This document shows, piece after piece, positions 8,705 to 16,501 of a DNA stretch of 40,852 nucleotides. Position 1 is the stretch's first letter. Every line of letters begins with the position of its first letter. Origin of the DNA: Nitrospinaceae bacterium (GTDB lineage Bacteria > Nitrospinota > Nitrospinia > Nitrospinales > VA-1); NCBI GenBank assembly GCA_029937655.1, contig JAPYPK010000002.1:1-40852 (forward strand). The letters are read 5' to 3'. The notes beneath the pieces were generated by a model. The model had not been told where the DNA came from. It saw only the letters and a list, made by a program, of their open reading frames with translations, and did not search any database. The translations under genes and the position numbers were made by a program.

Positions 8705-11002
8705 TTAACTAAGACCGGATTTACGTCGTGTGAACCAGTCGAGCGAAAGAAAACTTAGAATAAGTGCATATACCCACCAGTTATCCCAAAGCGGAACATA
8801 CTTACTGCTGGTCTTAATTTCAATTTTCGGGTTCTTAAAGTTGACTTTTGAAAAATTAGTTTTTTTTGTCAAAATTTCATAATTGCCTCCAGAAACTTCG
8901 GCTATGCGTCTCAATAAAGTTTCGTTGACCCTAGGTTTTTGAAACTCAGCAGTTTCACTAAAAACCGAAAACTCCGTTTTCTCTTCCAACCTATGTTTAC
9001 CTGTCTCCATTTCAGCTTTAACGGTATAGAACCCCTCTTCTGTGGGTATAAACCGGTGCGAAGCTTCCCCATTCTTATTGGTCTTAAGAGTTGCAAGTTT
9101 CATATCACCTGAACGCGTCTTTATAGCCAGTCGTACTTTTGCTCCGACGTATGGATTGTAGTTTAACTGAAAAACGGATACACGAAGAAGAACCTCTTCT
9201 CCTTCTTCATAGCGCTCCTTGTGCGTTTCTATTTTCAACAACCGTGTCTCTGGTTCATCGATCAACCAGCTAATGAGATTGTTCCAAAATCTATGGTAAT
9301 GGCGGCCACTTCCACCCTCTCCTACCTGTCGAAAGTTCCAGTTCCACAAAGAATCTGTTGCTACAATAAGACTCCTCCCCTTACCGGCATGTCCAGTAAC
9401 TAATACTGGGTATTTGTCCCGACCCTTTACAAACGAAGCTAAAATATTCGCGTTTTTACGTGGTTTGAGTCCTAGATTGATTCCATTAAGTTCTGGCAGT
9501 TTCTCCCAAGCTCTACTATTACCACCTGGTTCTTTTTCAAGTTGGAGTATAGGATGGCGGGACGGATTTATTTCTAGTTGTATGGCAAACGATTCGTCTA
9601 CAAATGGTTGTGGTTTATCTTCCAAGTATACCGGTAAAATTTCTTCGATATCGGTTTGCGCATATCCACCCCCCTGAAATGACAACTCACCTCCGATCAT
9701 CACGAATGCGCCTCCACTTTCTACAAAATTTTTTATGTTAGTGAGATACCCTTTGTCTATAAATGGCTTGTAGCTAAAATTCTGAAACACGATGAGATCG
9801 AATGAATTCAGATAATCATTAAACAATAAGTTGGTTGGAAACGGAATAAGGCTCAATTCAGAAGTGGGAGACCCCACATCGTCATCTAATGTTCGCAAAA
9901 TAAAAAAAGATAAGAGGTCCACCTTCGGGTGGTTAGCTAAAACTTCACGTAGAAATCGTGAGTCCCATGATGGGCGTCCATTCAAATGTAGGACACGTAT
10001 ACGGTCACGGATGACTTTCACTTGAAAGTCTTTCCTGTTATTGATTGCTACGGACTCGCCTGCAAAGAGCGGGACAGTGAGAGAATATACGTGTTTACCT
10101 AATACATTTGGAGTGAATTCCAATTGCACAGAATAGCGGTTTCGCCCCTCTCTAATCTCTACAACACGGGAAAGCAATATGGTATCTCCATCTTTGAGCA
10201 CGAGGGGTATATTTCTGTTGCCTATATTTGAGGCACCGATGGTAACTGTCAAGTGTACTGGTTGATGAACAAAACCAAAATCGGCTGAATCAATTTCTTC
10301 GATGGCTAAATCTTTGAACATATGATTGGTTCCTGCTTGAAAACTGTGAACAGGTCCCTCCCAATTCGTAAGAAGAGCCAACAATCCAGAAGAGATAGTT
10401 TCAGGCGGCATTGCAAGATCTCCCCCATCCGAGAACAACATAACCCCTTGTAGAGATTTACCGTCGTACTGTGTTTTTAATTTAGAAAATACCGCTTCAA
10501 AGTCAGTGTTTGTTTTTTTAGGACTGTAATGTCCGCCCGAACTGAACGAATAAGTCGGTTCTATCTGGTCAGAAATCAAGTAATAGTCGAGTTGGAAAAC
10601 ATTGGCCAAGGACTCTAATACACCTTGGTTTGTTCCAAAGGCTTGTCGAACAATCTCGGCACGAGATTGCTCCGAGGGAAATGTTTTTATGGACATGCTC
10701 TTAGTATCATCAACTAAAACAGCAATTCTATTTTTAAGAATATGGCTTTTTTTGAATTCCAGCTCTGGTTGCAGGAGAATAAATATCAATAAAAAAAATG
10801 TGAGCGCTCGGAGGCTAATAAGAAAGGTTTTGCGGAATGGTGAATGGATTCGCTTGAGGCTGACCCAAAAAAACCACAAAGCTAGAGGAACTACAAACAA
10901 TATCAATATCCACGCGTACGATAGGTCTTTTGTTGCTAAACTTAGGCCAACTTCATTAAACTGAACAGGGTCTAGGCCAAAGAATTCGATAAGAACCTTC
11001 AT
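8705..11002 (-). CDS. Membrane-anchored vWA-domain protein with glutamine-amidotransferase-like domain
   Basis: A 765-aa envelope protein of the BatA-like class. The N-terminus has two membrane helices (residues about 30-49 and 60-78). A von Willebrand A domain follows, with a variant MIDAS D98-x-T100-x-S102 (VLVDDTKSMSI, T in place of the first S) and a later LFSDGGD. Residues of about 335-590 resemble a class I glutamine-amidotransferase-like fold (IRVLHLNGRPSWDSRFLREV; FVESGGAFVMIGGELSF). An Ig-like segment precedes a C-terminal membrane helix (WWVYALILSFLSLDW). The bulk of the protein would be periplasmic. It overlaps the DUF4159 gene by 4 bp (ATGA), so they are translated together. In other bacteria this pair usually sits with a MoxR ATPase and a DUF58 protein; neither is here. 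A chaperone-like or envelope-assembly role is inference. Confidence 0.8.
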   Translation of the reverse strand: MKVLIEFFGLDPVQFNEVGLSLATKDLSYAWILILFVVPLALWFFWVSLKRIHSPFRKTFLISLRALTFFLLIFILLQPELEFKKSHILKNRIAVLVDDTKSMSIKTFPSEQSRAEIVRQAFGTNQGVLESLANVFQLDYYLISDQIEPTYSFSSGGHYSPKKTNTDFEAVFSKLKTQYDGKSLQGVMLFSDGGDLAMPPETISSGLLALLTNWEGPVHSFQAGTNHMFKDLAIEEIDSADFGFVHQPVHLTVTIGASNIGNRNIPLVLKDGDTILLSRVVEIREGRNRYSVQLEFTPNVLGKHVYSLTVPLFAGESVAINNRKDFQVKVIRDRIRVLHLNGRPSWDSRFLREVLANHPKVDLLSFFILRTLDDDVGSPTSELSLIPFPTNLLFNDYLNSFDLIVFQNFSYKPFIDKGYLTNIKNFVESGGAFVMIGGELSFQGGGYAQTDIEEILPVYLEDKPQPFVDESFAIQLEINPSRHPILQLEKEPGGNSRAWEKLPELNGINLGLKPRKNANILASFVKGRDKYPVLVTGHAGKGRSLIVATDSLWNWNFRQVGEGGSGRHYHRFWNNLISWLIDEPETRLLKIETHKERYEEGEEVLLRVSVFQLNYNPYVGAKVRLAIKTRSGDMKLATLKTNKNGEASHRFIPTEEGFYTVKAEMETGKHRLEEKTEFSVFSETAEFQKPRVNETLLRRIAEVSGGNYEILTKKTNFSKVNFKNPKIEIKTSSKYVPLWDNWWVYALILSFLSLDWFTRRKSGLS

Positions 11003-11754
11003 GGCAACTGATGCCTTTTCAACCGCTCAAGGATAATTGGCAAATGTACCATGTCTTTTTTGTAGTCTAGCGTAAGTGCATACATAATGATATTCACTCC
11101 AAGCCTTATCGCAAGCTGCCTTTGTCTACTGCCCCCACCAATAATATTATGAGCCCATTGCCCCAACTTATCTCTTGCCCAAGCGCCACCAAGGTCGTTC
11201 GCTGAGTATATAAGAACTGTGCGCCCTTTAATGTTAATTCCCTCTAAATATGAATTAACCTGCTTTCGTCCAGTCACTCGATTGATTAAATAAAAAGAAC
11301 GAAAGATTGAATGGTCTCGGGAAATTTTCTTTAAAGGAACTTGCGGGAATAGCCCCTCAATCATTTTACGAACCGAAATATCAAATTTTGAGTTGGTATT
11401 GGAGGAATTGTCGTCTACAAGGAGAAATCCTCCATAACTCAGATAATTTCTGAGACGTTGCAGTTCATTAGCAGACAATACCTCAAACTCTTTACTACCC
11501 GCCATATAGATGAAAGGATATTGGTAAAGGTTGGGATGAGACAATGCTATCTGAGCTAGCCCCCGGTTAGTTTCAATAGAAGTTCTACGCTCAACCTGTC
11601 CTAGCAAACTATCAATGGCTGTTGGGTGGGGGATAGAATTGCCACCTTCATATTTAATTTGAGGAATGAATAAGTTTGAATAATCGGCGTAAGCGGTGGC
11701 TATACCGATCTTAAAGAACAACAAGCTAATTATTAACTTAAATAAGTTGACCAT
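10999..11754 (-). CDS. DUF4159 domain protein, secreted
   Basis: A 251-aa exported protein. The N-terminus is a signal peptide (MVNLFKLIISLLFFKIGIA, then cleavage after TAYA). The mature part is a single DUF4159 domain: IPQIKYEGG, then a strand-rich Rossmann-like core with YPFIYMAG, LRNYLSYGGFLLVDD and GRTVLIYSANDLGGAW. DUF4159 proteins commonly neighbour vWA/BatA-like proteins, as here. I chose the ATG at 11754 because it opens directly on the signal peptide; a TTG at 11790 would add 12 residues and has no ribosome site. It heads the cluster and is divergent from the aminotransferase gene across 132 bp. Confidence 0.8.
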   Translation of the reverse strand: MVNLFKLIISLLFFKIGIATAYADYSNLFIPQIKYEGGNSIPHPTAIDSLLGQVERRTSIETNRGLAQIALSHPNLYQYPFIYMAGSKEFEVLSANELQRLRNYLSYGGFLLVDDNSSNTNSKFDISVRKMIEGLFPQVPLKKISRDHSIFRSFYLINRVTGRKQVNSYLEGINIKGRTVLIYSANDLGGAWARDKLGQWAHNIIGGGSRQRQLAIRLGVNIIMYALTLDYKKDMVHLPIILERLKRHQLP

Positions 11755-11886
11755 TAAGTTAAGTATAAGAGGGGGTTGGGAAATATTCAATCATCATTAA
11801 GAGACGTTTTCTAATCGCTATTATAAAGCTTTGCCCCTCTCCGTGCTGTAGGTTAAACTGCAACACATCTGTTATAAATTTATACC

Positions 11887-12996
11887 GTGAACCAGAAAAA
11901 AGTTATGAAAAAAATGACTCTAATGAACCCAGGCCCTGTCAACGTAACTGACAGGGTACGAGATGCCCAACTCCGTGGGGATCTGTGCCACCGAGAACCT
12001 GAATTTTCAGATTTAATGGGGTCAATCAGAAAAAAACTATTGCAAGCGTTTGACATCGAAAAGGAGTATTCGGCCATTTTAATAACTGGGTCAGGAACTG
12101 CCGCTTTAGAGATGGCAGTTTCATCATGCCTCGCCCCTGACCGATCGATGCTGGTAATTCAAAACGGCGTGTATGGTAACCGCATCGGTAAAATGGCAGA
12201 TGTCTACCGAATGAGCAAACATATAATAAATTATAACTGGGGTGAAATACCTAGACTCGAAGAAGTTGAACAAGCGCTAAAAGAGAACTCCTCGATTGAA
12301 GTAATTGCCATGGTCCACCATGAAACAACAACTGGTCTACTGAACCCGCTTCCTGAAATTGCTTTACTGGCGAAGCAGTACGACAAGCGTTTGGTAGTAG
12401 ATTGCATCAGCAGTTTAGGAGGAGATAAGATTAACTTTGGACAATATCCAATCGATTTTGCGGTTGGAACCGCCAATAAATGCATCCATGGTTTGCCGGG
12501 TGTTTCCTTCGTTCTTCATAGGAAAAAAGATCTCTCCCGGATAAAAGACATACCTGCTCGTTCAGTATACTTTGACCTTGCAGAACACCTCAAAGTTCAG
12601 GAGCAAGGAGACACCCTCTTTACCCCAGCAATTCAAGCACATTATGCTTTAAATGCTGCCCTCGAAGAATTATTAGAAGAAACCGTCGATAGGCGAATAG
12701 AGCGTTACAGGAAAATAGCTGAAGGCTTACGCAAAGGGTTTAAAGAAATTGGCCTTGACTTTCTGATACCAGAAAGTCACCGGTCCAATTGTCTGACTGC
12801 ATTAAAACTTCCCAACGGTCTTTCCTATGACTGGCTTCATGACAAGCTAAAAAAAAATGGATTCATCATTTATGCGGGACAAGGTCTATTTAATAAAAAA
12901 ATTTTTAGAATAGCTAACATGGGAAACATTGAAGATGAAAAATTCGATTTTTGCTTAAAAGTTCTCAAAGAATGTGTCACAAAAATCAGAGAGTAG
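11887..12996 (+). CDS. PLP-dependent class V aminotransferase, 2-aminoethylphosphonate:pyruvate transaminase-like
   Basis: Fold-type I PLP enzyme of the alanine-glyoxylate/serine-glyoxylate/PhnW group, 369 aa. It opens with MNPGPVNVTDRVRDA and the substrate-site motif GDLCHREPEF. The cofactor pocket is TGSGTAALEMA, with D in LVVDCISSLGGD. The Schiff-base lysine is K198 in TANKCIHGLPG; this NKCI.G.PG context resembles PhnW more than the SQK of serine-glyoxylate enzymes. No phosphonate synthesis or C-P lyase gene is nearby, so the substrate is open. The first in-frame start is GTG 11887, barely 10 bp after a TATAAA; ATG codons at 11905 and 11914 are alternatives that would leave a normal leader. 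The next gene begins 9 bp downstream. Confidence 0.82.
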   Translation: MNQKKVMKKMTLMNPGPVNVTDRVRDAQLRGDLCHREPEFSDLMGSIRKKLLQAFDIEKEYSAILITGSGTAALEMAVSSCLAPDRSMLVIQNGVYGNRIGKMADVYRMSKHIINYNWGEIPRLEEVEQALKENSSIEVIAMVHHETTTGLLNPLPEIALLAKQYDKRLVVDCISSLGGDKINFGQYPIDFAVGTANKCIHGLPGVSFVLHRKKDLSRIKDIPARSVYFDLAEHLKVQEQGDTLFTPAIQAHYALNAALEELLEETVDRRIERYRKIAEGLRKGFKEIGLDFLIPESHRSNCLTALKLPNGLSYDWLHDKLKKNGFIIYAGQGLFNKKIFRIANMGNIEDEKFDFCLKVLKECVTKIRE

Positions 12997-13005
12997 GAGA
13001 ATTTT

Positions 13006-13692
13006 ATGACTTTGTATGAACTGATGAACGAATACGCTACCGAAAACCCTACTCCATCTAACAAGGAGGACTTAACACCCGAACTAGGGAGAAGTCTATC
13101 CCTTCTTCATTCAAGTTTAATCGAATGTGACCTGGCAAGCGAGGAACAGGGAGGGACATCTCGTTTAATCGCGGACTCCTGTGACATTGAACCCTCGCAC
13201 CTCAGTCACTTTATCGTGGCCTACCTACCGCTTAAGTCCATCACTAAAAAAACAGAAATCAATCATGTGCTTTTTGAAATATACTCTTTTTTTAACTGGC
13301 TAGATAAAAAAAAGATCGCTCATGGATTCTCAAACACAAATATTTCGCAACTAGTAAAACAGCTATGTGCCAAACTGGAACGATGCCTCAAGCTCAGCCA
13401 ACTACTAGACAGCGAATCATCCCGAGTCCTTAAAGACCCACCAGTTATCCAAAATACGCTCAACGATGTATTTTTGGTCCAAAAAATTAAAGGGAACTTT
13501 GTCTCACTTAAAGGACGCTATCATGAAAAACTCCTACGACTAAGGCTTCCACCCGACACCATTAAACTCATCCAATTAGACGATTATCTAGATTTGATTG
13601 TGGGAGACACTTCTGAAAAGTGGGTTTTACTGGAAGCAGGCCAAGCCTACCCAAAAATAAAAAGTAATGAGTCTCTAAAAAGATTTTCTTGA
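13006..13692 (+). CDS. Hypothetical protein, 228 aa
   Basis: I do not recognise this protein. It is soluble and mostly helical in the first 150 residues (segments such as HVLFEIYSFFNWLDKKKI and LVKQLCAKLERCLKLSQL). A shorter strand-rich C-terminus has LLRLRLPPDTIKLIQLDDYL followed by VGDTSEKWVLLEAGQAYP. There is no signal peptide or membrane helix. The ATG is preceded by GGAG at a normal distance and lies 9 bp after the aminotransferase stop, so the two are co-transcribed. A role linked to the aminotransferase is only guilt by association. Confidence 0.75.
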   Translation: MTLYELMNEYATENPTPSNKEDLTPELGRSLSLLHSSLIECDLASEEQGGTSRLIADSCDIEPSHLSHFIVAYLPLKSITKKTEINHVLFEIYSFFNWLDKKKIAHGFSNTNISQLVKQLCAKLERCLKLSQLLDSESSRVLKDPPVIQNTLNDVFLVQKIKGNFVSLKGRYHEKLLRLRLPPDTIKLIQLDDYLDLIVGDTSEKWVLLEAGQAYPKIKSNESLKRFS

Positions 13693-14035
13693 ATTAATAA
13701 CCTCCCATTATTTTGATTGTAACGTCTAAACAATAGGGTCCAGGGAGTTTTTCAAAAAGACCCAAGACAGCGAAATAAACCAACCCATCGAAGGGGATTT
13801 TAAAGTATCAAACTAGCTACCCCTCGTTGGTTTACCCATGATTTTAATGCCTTAATTATGAGAAAATTTATTTAATTGCCTAATTAGAGGTTGAAAAAAT
13901 CTATATAAATAAAAAATAAGACCAAAAACATTAACTTGAAAAAACAGGTGAAATACTTTAAAAAGACTTCTTTAAAACAAATAAGTCTGGTCGAACACGA
14001 GTTATCTGATCACACTAGCCTCCACGAGTTCCGAC
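13693..14035. other. 343-bp non-coding region with two stem-loops, upstream of nuoN
   Basis: No supported open frame. The first half can fold twice on the plus strand. One pairing is GGGTC (13736-13740) with GACCC (13759-13763), whose loop contains TTTTT/AAAAA. The other is TAAACCAAC (13776-13784) with GTTGGTTTA (13826-13834), plus an inner AGGGG (13792-13796) with CCCCT (13820-13824). Neither has a terminal T-run, so they are not classic terminators. The second half (13850-13990) is very AT-rich and probably holds the nuoN promoter, though no clear hexamer pair stands out. Confidence 0.55.
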
Positions 14036-15583
14036 ATGGAATTTAAAATTAATTATCAAGATATGTTTTGGGCTGCTCTAAGCCCAGAACTCACATTGCT
14101 GTCTACCGCATTTTTTCTCCTACTAATTGGTCTTAAAAAAAATTTCAACACTAACGAATATCTGTCCAAGGCAACGCTGGTGGGCATTGCTATTTCGTTT
14201 TTCTTTTCATTAACATTATGGGAAAGTGCTCCAACTATAGGGAACGGTCTACAACCTGACATGTTCAGCAATTCGTTGATCCACGATAAATTTGGCCAGG
14301 GGTTTAATATTGTTTTTTTACTCATGGCAATATTCGCAGTCATGGGGTCAGCCAAATACCCACAATTCGACCACGAAAATAAATCTGAGTACTTTTCGCT
14401 GATACTTATGGCAGTTGTGGGAATGATGTTTTTAGCAAAATCCGGAAACATGATCACTGCATTCGTATCGCTCGAAATATTTTCTATTTCCCTGTATATC
14501 CTTTGCGGTTTTTCAGCTAAACATGGGACAGGAAAGGAAAGTCCATCAAGCACCCCTAACTTAAAATGGGCAACCCTTGCCTCGCAAGAGTCAACTGTCA
14601 AATACCTTCTAACAGGTGCATTCGCCTCTGCAATTTTAGTTTATGGGATGGCTCTGATATATGCAGGTACTGGGACAACAGAAATCCGCCTTATTGGTCA
14701 GCTTTTGCACTGCGATGAAGCGGGGGAATGCACAAACCCTTATAGTCGTAACACACTCGTATATATTGGAATGGGCTTGTTGTTTTCTGGGCTTGCGTTC
14801 AAGGTTTCCCTTGCACCATTCCATTCCTGGACCCCAGACGTTTACCAAGGAGCACCCACTCCCATTACTGGTTTCATGTCTGTCGCCACAAAAGCCGCAG
14901 CCTTTGCATTGATCGCAAGATTTTTTTTTACTGCCTTTTCAGAACTACACAGCATATGGATGCCCTTTCTTTTTGGAATATCAGTCCTAACGATGTTTGT
15001 AGGAAACATCGCAGCTATTTTTCAGGATGACGTTAAGCGAATGCTCGCTTACTCAGGTGTGGCTCACGCTGGTTATTTGCTTATAGGTATCGTCGCTAAT
15101 AGCCAGGACGGCGTAGCAAGTCTTATATTTTATCTCAACGTCTATCTCTTCATGAATATCGGGGCATTTGCAGTGGTTTTTATAATGGAGGGAGAAGGTG
15201 AAAAAGGAAATTCTGTTTCTCGTTTCAAAGGGCTAGCCAAAAAACACCCGTTACTCGCTGGAACAATGAGCCTGTTTTTGCTTTCTCTTGCCGGGTTTCC
15301 CCCAACCGCGGGTTTCTTTGGAAAATTTTACGTTTTTATGGCTGCTATCAAACAAGGATACATCTTAATCACAATCATGGCAGTGATTTCCACTGTAGTC
15401 TCCGTTTATTTCTATTTAAGAATCATTGTCATGATGTATTTTCATGAAAACGAGAGTGAAGAGAAAGTAGTCATCCACCGGGGTATGGGAACCCTTATTG
15501 CTTTAAGTGCCATCGCTATTATTTTAATTGGGTTCTTTCCTTCAGGTCTGATGGGTATCGCGTTGGACTCGATTCCCTTCTAA
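14036..15583 (+). CDS. nuoN: NADH-quinone oxidoreductase subunit N
   Basis: Antiporter-like proton-pumping subunit of the complex I membrane arm, 515 aa with about 14 transmembrane helices. Family signatures are clear: the loop FKVSLAPFHSWTPDVYQGAP followed by TPITGFMSVATKAAAFAL, DDVKRMLAYSGVAHAGYLLI, and SLAGFPPTAGFFGKFYVF. The conserved lysines expected in the pump channel are present in these motifs. It stands alone on the opposite strand, about 7 kb from nuoA, whereas most genomes keep nuoN at the end of a nuoA-N operon. The other membrane genes (H, I-M) are not in the window. Confidence 0.95.
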   Translation: MEFKINYQDMFWAALSPELTLLSTAFFLLLIGLKKNFNTNEYLSKATLVGIAISFFFSLTLWESAPTIGNGLQPDMFSNSLIHDKFGQGFNIVFLLMAIFAVMGSAKYPQFDHENKSEYFSLILMAVVGMMFLAKSGNMITAFVSLEIFSISLYILCGFSAKHGTGKESPSSTPNLKWATLASQESTVKYLLTGAFASAILVYGMALIYAGTGTTEIRLIGQLLHCDEAGECTNPYSRNTLVYIGMGLLFSGLAFKVSLAPFHSWTPDVYQGAPTPITGFMSVATKAAAFALIARFFFTAFSELHSIWMPFLFGISVLTMFVGNIAAIFQDDVKRMLAYSGVAHAGYLLIGIVANSQDGVASLIFYLNVYLFMNIGAFAVVFIMEGEGEKGNSVSRFKGLAKKHPLLAGTMSLFLLSLAGFPPTAGFFGKFYVFMAAIKQGYILITIMAVISTVVSVYFYLRIIVMMYFHENESEEKVVIHRGMGTLIALSAIAIILIGFFPSGLMGIALDSIPF

Positions 15584-15612
15584 TCTAATCTGCAAAGATA
15601 AAGTATATCCAG

Positions 15613-15654
15613 GTATATAAAAAAAACCTAAGAAATGTGTCTTGCTTAAGTTTT
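15613..15654. terminator. Probable bidirectional terminator between nuoN and dtd
   Basis: AAAACCTAAG (15623-15632) pairs with CTTAAGTTTT (15645-15654) with one mismatch and a 12-base loop. On the minus strand the stem runs into a T8 tract, which makes a good intrinsic terminator for dtd. On the plus strand it ends in TTTT and could stop nuoN transcripts more weakly. It lies between the two convergent genes. Confidence 0.5.
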
Positions 15655-15731
15655 CCTGAATTGTGCTATATCACAATAAACACTTGGGCTAACAACCTAG
15701 AAATTAAGCAATGCTAGTTTCAACATAATGG

Positions 15732-16169
15732 CTAACGCTCTAGCACGAAAGTAACTGGGCCATCATTGACCGATTGCACTTTCATATCTGCCGCAAATCT
15801 TCCCATGGCAACCTTAAGCCCCGACCGATTCAATAACTCGACATAAGCTTCGTAAAGTGTCCGAGCAGTATCGGGGTCTGCTGCCCTATCAAATCCTGGG
15901 CGCCTACCACGCGAACAGTCTCCAGCAAGGGTAAACTGAGAAACCACTAAAATATCACCCCCGATATCAACGCAAGAAAGATTCATTTTCCCCCTATCAT
16001 CGGGGAAAACCCTTAAGTTTAAAGTTTTATCAGCTAGAAAAGAAGTTTGATCTCCCCCGTCCCCTTTTTCAACACCAAATAAAACCAGTATCCCTCTATT
16101 GATATTGGCTATTTCCTCCTCGCCGACACAGACAGAGGCACAGGTTACACGCTGAAGAATCAACTTCAC
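15732..16169 (-). CDS. dtd: D-aminoacyl-tRNA deacylase
   Basis: Hydrolyses D-amino acids and misloaded glycine from tRNA, a cytosolic proofreading enzyme. The 145-aa length is standard. Both active-site motifs are present: VSQFTLAGD (the SQxxL motif) and NDGPVTFVLE near the C-terminus (the NxGPVT motif). The N-terminus MKLILQRVTCASVCVGEE is typical. The start is GTG at 16169 with no strong ribosome site. It is the last gene of the probable lipM-to-dtd minus-strand run. Confidence 0.95.
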   Translation of the reverse strand: MKLILQRVTCASVCVGEEEIANINRGILVLFGVEKGDGGDQTSFLADKTLNLRVFPDDRGKMNLSCVDIGGDILVVSQFTLAGDCSRGRRPGFDRAADPDTARTLYEAYVELLNRSGLKVAMGRFAADMKVQSVNDGPVTFVLER

Positions 16170-16244
16170 TTGCTAAAATTCTGATAAAAATTCATATTTT
16201 TTCAAAAGAATAAAAAAAACCACTAATACAATCATAACTAAATG

Positions 16245-16421
16245 TTACCGTGCTGAAAAAAAACGTGTCTCCGTCCCCCCTGGCCCGATCTTTACTTTAA
16301 CTTCCCCATTACATTTAGGGCACTTTCCTTCGTAAGCGTTTTTTTCCTTGTTCATATAAATACGACGATAAATATTGCAACATTCGAATAAGATTCCAAT
16401 AAATTTACCTTCTCTTGTCAT
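16245..16421 (-). CDS. 58-aa cysteine-pair small protein (putative zinc ribbon)
   Basis: Short gene read directly from the minus strand, ATG at 16421 to TAA at 16245. The product has cysteines 14-15 (FECCNIYRRIYMN) and 34/37 (EGKCPKCNGEVKV), which could bind one zinc. It also has a glycine turn (IGPGGTET) and ends RFFSAR. An AGG lies 8 bases before the start. Both ends of the frame are clean, and it sits in a 330-bp gap between two genes of the same orientation with about 75-80 bp on each side. The fold suggests a rubredoxin-like or zinc-ribbon mini-protein. I recall similar CC...CPxC short hypotheticals in other bacteria but cannot check; the function is unknown. Confidence 0.7.
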   Translation of the reverse strand: MTREGKFIGILFECCNIYRRIYMNKEKNAYEGKCPKCNGEVKVKIGPGGTETRFFSAR

Positions 16422-16501
16422 CTAAGGTGCCTGATTCTTTGTACTAGAATAGTCTTCCCCTAGTTCTAAATTTCATCAAAACCATAGAACAAGTTTTGTG
16501 C

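Noticed and set aside
11887..12996. Part of a phosphonate biosynthesis locus
   Set aside because: No pepM, ppd, phnX or C-P lyase genes are near; only the aminotransferase motif points that way.
15660..15677. ATTGTG-N6-CACAAT, resembling a CRP/FNR-like site
   Set aside because: The half-sites are two bases too close for TGTGA-N6-TCACA, and the site lies between two convergent genes where no promoter is expected.
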